The notes under the pieces: generated by a model | The model's database searches: none | What the model was told of the DNA's origin: nothing | The model's input: only the letters and a program-made list of their open reading frames with translations | Translations under genes and position numbers: made by a program | Assembly (NCBI GenBank): GCA_023228085.1 | Contig: JALOBW010000008.1 | Coordinates: forward strand, 1-11,462 | Direction: 5' to 3' | Source: a bacterium | Lineage (GTDB): Bacteria > Patescibacteriota > Minisyncoccia > Minisyncoccales > Minisyncoccaceae | DNA length: 11,462 nt | In this document: positions 6,301 through 11,462 of the stretch, one piece after another | Layout of the letters: every line of letters starts with the position of its first letter | Numbering within the stretch: position 1 is the stretch's first letter

Positions 6301-9300
6301 CTGGTTGATAATTCGTCTGTTTCCCAAGTAATCGTGGAAGTGTAAGCCGTAGTGGACGCGGAAACTTCATTGATAATCGGCGGAGTAAAATCATAAGTAG
6401 TATTGAAAAAATAATAATCAGAAGCATTATCATTAATGCCGAGATTATTGGAAATATCATAAGATTGAACATAAAAATAATAACGAGTGCCGGGCGTTAA
6501 AGAAGAAATTTCCACCGAATGTTCGTAAAAATCCTCGCTATTCGGACTGCTAACCCTGGTTATCGTACCGTGGGTCGCAGAACCGGAAAGGTTTGAATTA
6601 ACGGAATAAACGACATAAGAATTTGAAGAGGTGTCTGTGAGCCAAGTAATTCTTGCCGTAGTATTATTAATTTGAGAAACAGAAACATTTGTTAAAGTCG
6701 GACCGGGAAGTGTCATAAAAGTATAATAATCGTCAGAATTATCATCAATAGTTTCGTTACTGCTTGGATCTTCGGATTTTACCAAAAAATAATACGGAGT
6801 GTTTTGAACTAAACCATTTATGGTAAGAGAATGCGATGTTCCCATTGTCGGAAGATTGACATAAGTAAAAGTAGACGAAACATTTGATGTGGAAAAACCG
6901 ACAGTTGAATCGGAAAATTCATCAGTTGTCCAAGTAATGGTCGCTTGAGAAGTGTAGACATCAGTGGAAGTAACATTGGAAACAGTTGGCGCCGTAATAT
7001 CAGTGCCTCCCCCGCCTTCGCCAGAATCTTGAATGCCGTTTGCTTTTCCGGTAATAGCATTAGAACGATATGAAATATTATTTAAAGAATCATAAGCGAT
7101 AATTTTATAATAATGAAGAATATTATAATCCGGCGTAGTGTCTGTAAAATAATTAGTTGTTTTAACACCAACCGTACCGACTTCCGCAAAATCCGCATCA
7201 TTGGTGGTATTCGAACGCAAAATAGAATAATGATCAAATGTTCCTTGTGGCGGATCATCTATTACTTCCCAAGCAATAAAAAGCCGATATTCATTGGGTG
7301 TGATTCTGACATTTGAAGTGTCTTGGGTCATAATACATGCCGGAGTTGCCGGAGTAATTACTGACGCAGTGGCGGAAACATTTCCTTTGGCGTCTTTAAA
7401 TTTAACATAAACAGTATCCGGATTGTCGATTAAAGTGATTGTTGAGGCAGTGTTATAGGTTTGCCAAGAAGCGCCGGAAAAACCGCTGTCCAAAGAAATC
7501 ATCATATAACCCTTAACGCCCGATTGCATTGTGCTGTCAGTCACGGATAAAGTTAAAGCAGCTTCATTGGAACCGTATTGTGTTGAAGCATTGACTTTGA
7601 TTGATGGCGAAACCGGATTTACAGTGTCCAATTCAAATGTTGAAGATTCCAAAGTAGCGGTGTTGTAAACCAATTCAAGATCATCGGCGGTGACTTTTAT
7701 TTTCATTCCATTGGCAGTGTAATGATTGTTGTAATCTGTTTTCGGATCCCAAGTGCCGGTGTAAGTCGTCCAATCAGTGGCCGGAGAAGTAGCTACGTTT
7801 TTTACTCCTTCGCCAGTTGTGGTCGTTGCTTCTTGCCATTCTGAACCGTTCCAATATTGGAAAGAAATTGTTGCTTTGCCCTGATGAGCCTCTTCACCAT
7901 CGTTAGTGTCAGTATCGCGAACTTGATATGAAATATTTACCAAGCCATCCGCGCCTTGCGAAGCAGTTAAGGTTTGAAGTTCAGGAGAAGCATTTATTGA
8001 ATAACTGACAGTAAAATCATTGATTGTCGGACTTGTGCCGTCAATCGTACTTTCTAAATATGTTTCTGCTTCGCACCAGCGATTGATTCCTGAAGTAATA
8101 TCGGCCGGAGAAGAAGTGTACCAATCCGACCATGAAGCTCCGGATAAACCGCCTTCAGTGGCAGCAGTGCGAGTTCTGAATTTAACCAAAGTGCCTGAAG
8201 GAACAGTCGCATTCCAAGAAATTGTATTCCAACCAGCATCACCGCCGGCATCTTTTTTAAGATTAGTGATATTACCGAAGTAAAGAAGAGGATAGTAATA
8301 AAAATCAGTTGTACCTCCATGTAAAGCATAAATATTTGTTCCATCATAAGCTAAAGCGCCGCCGTCATTAATTGCCACGCTTGTTGAAGATAAGGTTGAC
8401 CAAGAATTGCCGGAAATATTATATTTATAAAAATTAGAGGTATTTCCGCCCCGCAAAGCGTAAATATTTGTTCCATCATAAATTAACGAACCGCCGGCTC
8501 CAACCGCACCGGTAATGGAAGTCATGGCGCTCCAAGAATTTCCGGAAATATCGTAACGATAAAAATCCGTGGTGGTTCCGCCCCGCAAAGCATAAATATA
8601 ATTTCCCGCTTTTACCATTGCACCGCCCGCGCCAATCACGGCAGCAGGTTGGGCTAAAACTTCCCAACCAAGCGAAGAAAGACTGATGGAATTTGAACCT
8701 GAAGATAAAGTATTATAATCATTTAAAGTGCCGGAAGAATTATACCAATTGGTATTGTCCGGAGAAAATTGAAGTTTAAGAACAGAATCAGCCGGAATTG
8801 AAGAAGCGTTGTAATCAAAAGAATCAACACTGCCCTTTAAGCCAAATAAAAGATTAGTTGAAGTTAAAGTGCCGGAAGAATAATAATACGGAGAATACAT
8901 GTTGTCTATATAGAAAGTATTATCCGCATCGGCATTAACTATAGTAATCACCATATTATCTATCGCGTCTTTGTTGGCATTGGACACGGCTGATATATCC
9001 CAAGAAACTGTTTGAAAAACATTTGCCGAAGTAATATTGGGCGTAATTTCCGTAGTTGTTCCACCCGAATCGTGCATGCTTATTTTTATGTTGCTTCCCG
9101 TTCTCGTAGAACGAATATCAAAATAAATCAATGATTTATCAGTTAAATCTATTGTCGGCGAAATTGTGCGAGTAAGAGTTTTATTTAAACTGCCTGTTAT
9201 CGCCGCTGATCCTTTTAACGCGTAGGTTCCCTGAGATTTAATTGTAGATTCGGAAGATGACTGTAAAGAAAGAAAATCTGAAGTTAAACATCTTATTACC

Positions 9301-11309
9301 ACTATTCCTGAACCTCCTGCACCGGCAGCACCGCCACTATAAGCACCGCCGCCTCCACCGCCGCCGGTATTTGCCGTTCCTGATTGAGCGACAGTATCAT
9401 TACAAGTTCCGTTTCCACCTCCGCCATTACCGCCAAGACCAGGATTATTAGAATATGCAGTTCCATACCCGCCGCCGCCTCCACCGCCGGCATAATAAAC
9501 ATTAGTTCCACTTAATACTATGTCATAAGCAAGTCCAACTCCTCCGCCGGATGTTCCTCCTTCACTCCTTGATGTGCTTCCTACAGCTCCAGCGCCGCCG
9601 CCTCCACCGCCGGTAAAAGGATTTGCATAATAAAGATCAGAAGAACCTCCTCCATTATTTCCTTGGCCAGAAGTGCCTGCTCCACCGGGAACTAATTGAT
9701 AGTTACCTTCTTGTCCGCCACCACCTGAACCACCACTTTTAGGAAGTCCCCATGTGCTAGCTCCGCCGCCGCCACCGCCACCTATTGCAGTTTTTGTACT
9801 AAAAACAGAGTTTTCACCATTTCCACCAGCGCTATTGCCGCCCGTAGGTCCTTTGACACCGCCACCACCAACTGTAATAGGATATGCTTGGGCGGTAATT
9901 GCAAAATTTGCGTCATAAATTAAACCACCAGCACCACCTCCTCCGGCCATTCCTTGACCGCCACCACCTCCTCCGGCAACCACAAGAGTTGCTACATTAG
10001 CAGCTTTTGTAGAAGTAAATGTTCCTGATGAAATAAATTTATGAACAGTATAATTTCCATTTATAGTTATTGTTCCACCTGTATTGCCGTAAGTAGCATT
10101 TGTTACATACGCCGCTTGGGCAAGCGAATTGGAAGAATATTCCATATAATCAAGAGTTATTGCCGATGTATCAAGTTTCACCTGGCCGTTTCCCGCGTCA
10201 ACAACCGTATTTGATTTACTGGCCACCTTGGTTTCATCAGTAAAACTGTCAGAAACAGAACTGCCGCTGTTATAATTAATGGCAATACTGTCCAAAAGCG
10301 GAGCGAGATTTTGAGCCGGATTTGATTGAAGAGTTGTTTTATAATAAAAACCCGCGCTTCCTGTCCAAAAATTTTCACCAATGTCATATCTATAAAAATC
10401 AGCAGTGCCGCCTCCGCGCAAAGCGTAGATATATGTTCCGTCATAAGTTAACGAACTGCCGGTTCCAACTGTACCAAGAACAGAAGTCATCGCGCTCCAA
10501 GAATTTCCGGAAATATCGTAACGATAAAAATCTGTTGTGCTTCCGCCTCTTAAGGCATAAATATATGTTCCGTCATAAGTTAGAGATCCACCTGCGCCAA
10601 CCGCGGCCGTAATTGAAGTCATCGCGCTCCAAGAATTTCCGGAAATATCGTAACGATAAAAATCTGTTGTGCTTCCGCCGCGCAAAGCGTAAATATAATT
10701 GCCGACTCTGACTGATGAACCGCCGGCACCAGTTGCACCGGTTATAGCAGTTAAAGATGACCAGACACTGCTAAACGCTGCGTCTGATAATTTAATATCG
10801 CCCTCTGAAGTAGTCGTGTCCAATTTTGTTATTGTTCCTGCTTCCCACTCAGCTTTGGAACTTACCGTCCAATCATAGGTTGCCGCTTTTGAAAAATGAG
10901 GAAAATATTGGACGCTGTTCGTAACAATCAAACCGATGCATAATGTTACGGCAATAATTCGGCTGATGCCCAATTTTACCAATGATTGGCGGAATTGTTT
11001 TTCTAAAATAAAAAATTGCTTTTGTAAAGCAATAAACTGTTTTTGCAAATCAAAATATTTTTCTTTCCAGTCTAAATTCTCCGACGCTTCGGTCGGAGTC
11101 CCGACCCCTTGGCGTCGGGATTGTATTTTTATTGGCGCGACAATTGATTTAACATACCAATTAGAATAAATTTTTTTGCACGACTTATCTCTTTTTATAT
11201 AAATCAAATAAAAAAATCTAAATTCTTTTAATAATTTAGATAATAAAATATTTCCCTGTTTACAAAGGTACAAAAAAATCTGTCTCAAGTTTTCTTTTTT
11301 GAGGTTCAT
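3390..11309 (-). CDS. Giant kelch / polyglycine / FN3-repeat envelope protein (2639 aa)
   Basis: Domains in order, by residue: 1-115 basic cytoplasmic segment with three leucine heptads (LQKQF, LQKQF, LEKQF; L88, L95, L102); 116-137 one hydrophobic transmembrane or uncleaved signal segment; 196-315 three 44-residue kelch-like repeats (YIYALRGG...FYRYDISGNSW); about 408-676 a polyglycine adhesin-type domain ending GSGIVVIR; 677-805 a carbohydrate-binding-like jelly roll; 890-1006 a second set of three kelch-like repeats; 1007-1425 several Ig/beta-sandwich domains; 1437-2233 eight and 2321-2613 three FN3/purple-acid-phosphatase-N-like domains, most with W-x-T/S-D; 2235-2320 a Pro/Glu-rich and helical linker; 2614-2639 a conserved tail. 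It is probably an exported adhesin-like filament or stalk anchored by its N-terminus; no catalytic motif is seen. The start at 11309 has an AGG 5 bp upstream. The preceding gene is a paralogue. The function is inferred from architecture only. Confidence 0.9.
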   Translation of the reverse strand: MNLKKENLRQIFLYLCKQGNILLSKLLKEFRFFYLIYIKRDKSCKKIYSNWYVKSIVAPIKIQSRRQGVGTPTEASENLDWKEKYFDLQKQFIALQKQFFILEKQFRQSLVKLGISRIIAVTLCIGLIVTNSVQYFPHFSKAATYDWTVSSKAEWEAGTITKLDTTTSEGDIKLSDAAFSSVWSSLTAITGATGAGGSSVRVGNYIYALRGGSTTDFYRYDISGNSWSAMTSITAAVGAGGSLTYDGTYIYALRGGSTTDFYRYDISGNSWSAMTSVLGTVGTGSSLTYDGTYIYALRGGGTADFYRYDIGENFWTGSAGFYYKTTLQSNPAQNLAPLLDSIAINYNSGSSVSDSFTDETKVASKSNTVVDAGNGQVKLDTSAITLDYMEYSSNSLAQAAYVTNATYGNTGGTITINGNYTVHKFISSGTFTSTKAANVATLVVAGGGGGGQGMAGGGGAGGLIYDANFAITAQAYPITVGGGGVKGPTGGNSAGGNGENSVFSTKTAIGGGGGGGASTWGLPKSGGSGGGGQEGNYQLVPGGAGTSGQGNNGGGSSDLYYANPFTGGGGGGAGAVGSTSRSEGGTSGGGVGLAYDIVLSGTNVYYAGGGGGGGYGTAYSNNPGLGGNGGGGNGTCNDTVAQSGTANTGGGGGGGAYSGGAAGAGGSGIVVIRCLTSDFLSLQSSSESTIKSQGTYALKGSAAITGSLNKTLTRTISPTIDLTDKSLIYFDIRSTRTGSNIKISMHDSGGTTTEITPNITSANVFQTVSWDISAVSNANKDAIDNMVITIVNADADNTFYIDNMYSPYYYSSGTLTSTNLLFGLKGSVDSFDYNASSIPADSVLKLQFSPDNTNWYNSSGTLNDYNTLSSGSNSISLSSLGWEVLAQPAAVIGAGGAMVKAGNYIYALRGGTTTDFYRYDISGNSWSAMTSITGAVGAGGSLIYDGTNIYALRGGNTSNFYKYNISGNSWSTLSSTSVAINDGGALAYDGTNIYALHGGTTDFYYYPLLYFGNITNLKKDAGGDAGWNTISWNATVPSGTLVKFRTRTAATEGGLSGASWSDWYTSSPADITSGINRWCEAETYLESTIDGTSPTINDFTVSYSINASPELQTLTASQGADGLVNISYQVRDTDTNDGEEAHQGKATISFQYWNGSEWQEATTTTGEGVKNVATSPATDWTTYTGTWDPKTDYNNHYTANGMKIKVTADDLELVYNTATLESSTFELDTVNPVSPSIKVNASTQYGSNEAALTLSVTDSTMQSGVKGYMMISLDSGFSGASWQTYNTASTITLIDNPDTVYVKFKDAKGNVSATASVITPATPACIMTQDTSNVRITPNEYRLFIAWEVIDDPPQGTFDHYSILRSNTTNDADFAEVGTVGVKTTNYFTDTTPDYNILHYYKIIAYDSLNNISYRSNAITGKANGIQDSGEGGGGTDITAPTVSNVTSTDVYTSQATITWTTDEFSDSTVGFSTSNVSSTFTYVNLPTMGTSHSLTINGLVQNTPYYFLVKSEDPSSNETIDDNSDDYYTFMTLPGPTLTNVSVSQINNTTARITWLTDTSSNSYVVYSVNSNLSGSATHGTITRVSSPNSEDFYEHSVEISSLTPGTRYYFYVQSYDISNNLGINDNASDYYFFNTTYDFTPPIINEVSASTTAYTSTITWETDELSTSQVEYGLTDAYGTLDPSSVTTTDVTIDHVIKLSGLTVGSTYHFRVYSKDANNNESVSADYTFTPTREGDLTGPTISTPQVPSASIFTNQATITWTTDELSDSTVEYSAAPGVYSLSKVSASMVTSHSVVLTGLSKNTPYYFRVKSKDAAENETTKSDDYSFTTKSGSIISNVIISSVVNEKVTVRWLTDTASDSKVVYSTTSNLSNPQQETDETLDTVHVINLTGLYPNVIYYFYVESTDGSTNTAKDNNQGSYYYFTTADDQVDPVISLVNSSATAYTSTITWESDELSTSQLEYGITTDYGTETEIDSKLTIQHVIHLTDLTNDRTYHFRVKSEDANNNESVSGDYNFITTQESEATDTTVPVISEVNSYATETIGTITWKTDDLATSQVEYGSTTAYGTSNTLNSTLTVEHVVRLTDLISNQLYHYRVKSKNAADLETASQDYTFTPQYVSQEVRVISSGGGSSVTLIDETAPIISNILISNITENAATIGWVTNEKANSLIDYGLTSTYTDTQHVGLSSYVTSHQAILSGLTKGTVYHYQVLSQDASGNLAKSADLTFTTLGSSAIPPVPAPIPTNEEIVKPEAEKTPEEKAQEIKKIEEEKVSQETFMTAMEMIKRVSSTISLSIAENGFTELANVFKGFIPGPMLEGSPGIEISATEARVKWTTDRKANSVVAIAKVADFDKTKSEPYSQIVGQSSEYELTHNVNIVNLTPSTDYFFQIRSKSLLGSETRSKQYTFTTASQLPEVTNFSIKNISASTATFVWQTNIPTDSQVKYIPYRNNKLSPNEVQVVSKSDSSITHEIAVKKLEPGTTFNVSLEGKDLEGNNYSFLIPNFTTTKDKNAPMIAQIRTSIALSSRGDEVQTIITWNTDEPSTSQIEYQVGFANDAPIIQMSEDISLRQEHLMVITSFKPGSIYRFKVISKDSSGNKTESKTNTLLTPQKRLTVTELIFKNFQQTFGWMKGVGK
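3402..3470 (-). other. Conserved C-terminal tail of the giant protein
   Basis: Residues 2614-2636, after the last FN3-like strand, read QKRLTVTELIFKNFQQTFGW and then MKG. The tail is hydrophobic and aromatic with few charges and is unlike the FN3 repeats. The upstream paralogue carries the same residues. It is not an LPXTG or PEP-CTERM signal. It could be a sorting, anchoring or assembly element. Confidence 0.6.
4350..4607 (-). other. Pro/Glu-rich and helical linker inside the FN3 array
   Basis: Residues 2235-2320 of the giant protein break the FN3 series. A proline-rich stretch (IPPVPAPIP) is followed by a highly charged helix (KTPEEKAQEIKKIEEEK) and an amphipathic helical part with ANVFKGFIPGPM. 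It may be a hinge or wall-spanning spacer separating the last three FN3-like domains from the rest. Confidence 0.6.
4950..7001 (-). repeat. FN3-like domain array with a duplicated three-domain unit
   Basis: Seven FN3/purple-acid-phosphatase-N-like domains (residues 1437-2120) carry core Trp residues at 1460, 1556, 1662, 1763, 1855, 1953 and 2051. By sequence they group as A-B-C-A-B-C-C. A-type has (S/N)QATITWTTDE, B-type has RITWLTD or TVRWLTD with YYFYV, and C-type has TSTITWE(T/S)DELSTSQ. Equivalent domains lie about 291-303 residues apart, so an approximately 0.9-kb three-domain block was duplicated, and C once more. DNA similarity is still obvious, for example 5402-5480 against 6280-6358. 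Confidence 0.8.
8292..8642 (-). repeat. Second kelch-like repeat block
   Basis: This block holds three repeats of about 44 residues (890-1006) with NYIYALRGG, NIYALRGG and NIYALHGG strands and ISGNSW ends. The first repeat shares 61 of 65 bases with the first block (8518-8582 against 10483-10547), so the two blocks derive from the same duplication despite being 1.7 kb apart. Confidence 0.8.
9282..10088 (-). other. Polyglycine adhesin-type domain
   Basis: Residues 408-676 open with a short beta motif (TVHKFISSGTFT, VATLVVAGGGGGG), pass through many runs of 4-8 glycines alternating with short polar or aromatic spacers, and close with GGAAGAGGSGIVVIR. This matches the pattern of glycine-rich domains in phage tail-fibre adhesins and bacterial surface proteins, where polyglycine-II helices pack into a sandwich. 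Codons repeat accordingly (CCGCCGCCTCCACCGCC-like runs on the plus strand). Confidence 0.75.
10365..10724 (-). repeat. First kelch-like repeat block (132-bp units)
   Basis: This block holds three tandem 44-residue repeats (196-315), each with YIYALRGG, TDFYRYD and a terminal Trp. Two units contain an identical 65-base stretch (10483-10547 and 10615-10679), exactly 132 bp apart, pointing to recent duplication or gene conversion. The third unit is decayed (IGENFW). Confidence 0.85.
10890..11072 (-). other. Coiled coil and membrane-anchor segment of the giant protein
   Basis: Residues 80-108 contain three heptads with leucines at 88, 95 and 102 and a K/E-K-Q-F ending repeated three times. Residues 116-137 (IIAVTLCIGLIVTNSVQYF) form a single hydrophobic segment preceded by basic residues. 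The N-terminal 115 residues would stay in the cytoplasm. A possible cleavage region (FSKAA, 139-143) exists but is not compelling, so a signal anchor is equally likely. Confidence 0.7.
11079..11120. repeat. GC-rich double palindrome inserted in the coding sequence
   Basis: Two adjacent hairpins are present: CTCCGAC/GTCGGAG (11079-11085 and 11092-11098, loop GCTTCG) and TCCCGAC/GTCGGGA (11099-11105 and 11114-11120, loop CCCTTGGC). CCGAC and GTCGG alternate four times. The block is 30/42 G+C in an AT-rich neighbourhood. It is in frame and encodes the disordered SRRQGVGTPTEASE region of the giant protein. It looks like a small interspersed palindromic element. Confidence 0.6.
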
Positions 11310-11314
11310 TATTA

Positions 11315-11329
11315 CCTATTCAAATTATA
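11315..11329 (-). promoter_or_regulatory. -10-like box and ribosome-binding site of the giant gene
   Basis: On the minus strand, TATAAT (11324-11329) and a short Shine-Dalgarno AGG (11315-11317, 5 bp before the ATG) lie in the 27-bp gap after the upstream paralogue. No convincing -35 element is seen because that region is the paralogue's last codons. The giant gene may therefore have its own promoter or be read through. Confidence 0.4.
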
Positions 11330-11336
11330 TAACTAA

Positions 11337-11462
11337 TTAAAATTTCACGCCCATACCCTTCATCCATCCGAATGTTTGCTGGAAGTTTTTGAAAATCAAT
11401 TCGGTTACGGTCAGTCTTTTTTGAGGGGTTAATAAAGTATTGGTTTTTGATTCAGTTTTGTT
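11337..11462 (-). CDS. C-terminal end of a paralogous giant surface protein (partial)
   Basis: This partial gene has 41 codons plus a TAA stop, is open to the window edge, and has its 5' part outside. The residues match the C-terminus of the giant protein (from NKTESKTNTLLTPQ through FGWMKG) at every one of 36 positions. It then ends MGVKF instead of VGK. The matching DNA differs at 17 of 104 aligned bases (11359-11462 against 3406-3509), all silent. The short flank TAATTAAAATTT is also shared. It is therefore the upstream member of a tandem pair of FN3-type surface-protein genes, old enough for synonymous divergence. The rest of the protein cannot be described. Confidence 0.85.
   Translation of the reverse strand, partial: NKTESKTNTLLTPQKRLTVTELIFKNFQQTFGWMKGMGVKF

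Noticed and set aside
10365..10724. CRISPR-like array of regularly spaced repeats
   Set aside because: The 132-bp period keeps the reading frame, the spacers are themselves similar, and the translation is a kelch-type repeat.
11337..11462. Right-edge match to the giant gene's end as an assembly duplication
   Set aside because: Seventeen silent differences, a different final peptide (MGVKF against VGK) and different downstream flanks show that it is a real paralogue.

Overview
The window is AT-rich, every convincing gene lies on the minus strand, and most start codons lack a Shine-Dalgarno sequence. Small housekeeping-type genes sit beside one giant secreted repeat protein. Together this suggests a Patescibacteria/CPR-type genome (Parcubacteria-like), although no phylogenetic marker is present and this remains an inference. 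TGA, TAG and TAA all act as stops, so the standard bacterial code (table 11) fits.

In the direction of transcription (right to left), the layout is as follows. (1) At the right edge, 11337-11462 is the C-terminal end of a surface protein that runs out of the window. (2) After a 27-bp gap comes a 2639-residue envelope protein (3390-11309). It has a heptad coiled coil, one transmembrane or signal segment, two separate three-repeat kelch-like blocks, a polyglycine adhesin-type domain, beta-sandwich domains, about eleven FN3/purple-acid-phosphatase-N-like domains and a conserved tail. Its last 36 residues are identical to those of the upstream partial protein while the DNA differs only silently, so the two are an old tandem pair. 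(3) A cyclophilin PPIase (2886-3359) follows, then a repeat-filled leader and a small GIY-YIG nuclease (2525-2776). That group ends in a perfect 14-bp hairpin at 2509-2540.

(4) A sigma70-like promoter next to that hairpin opens a second unit: an S51 peptidase (PepE-like, 1796-2449) and a P-loop kinase-like protein (1229-1768). The kinase stop codon lies inside a second, fragmentary copy of the 3' end of the peptidase gene (1195-1242). This is a scar of a past duplication or replacement.

(5) A 187-bp regulatory gap (1042-1228) holds an inverted repeat, three AATCTAC repeats spaced 20-21 bp, and a promoter that would give a leaderless mRNA. It drives a two-gene regulatory module: a MerR-type HTH fused to a GHKL ATPase (322-1041), then a STAS-like DUF4325 protein (8-301). 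The pair looks like a compact partner-switching regulator with its own DNA-binding domain, and the phased repeats are its most likely operator.

The points most worth a second look are the MerR-GHKL/STAS module with its phased operator, the silently diverged C-terminal tail shared by the tandem giant proteins, and the GC-rich palindromic element inserted in frame near the N-terminus of the giant protein.
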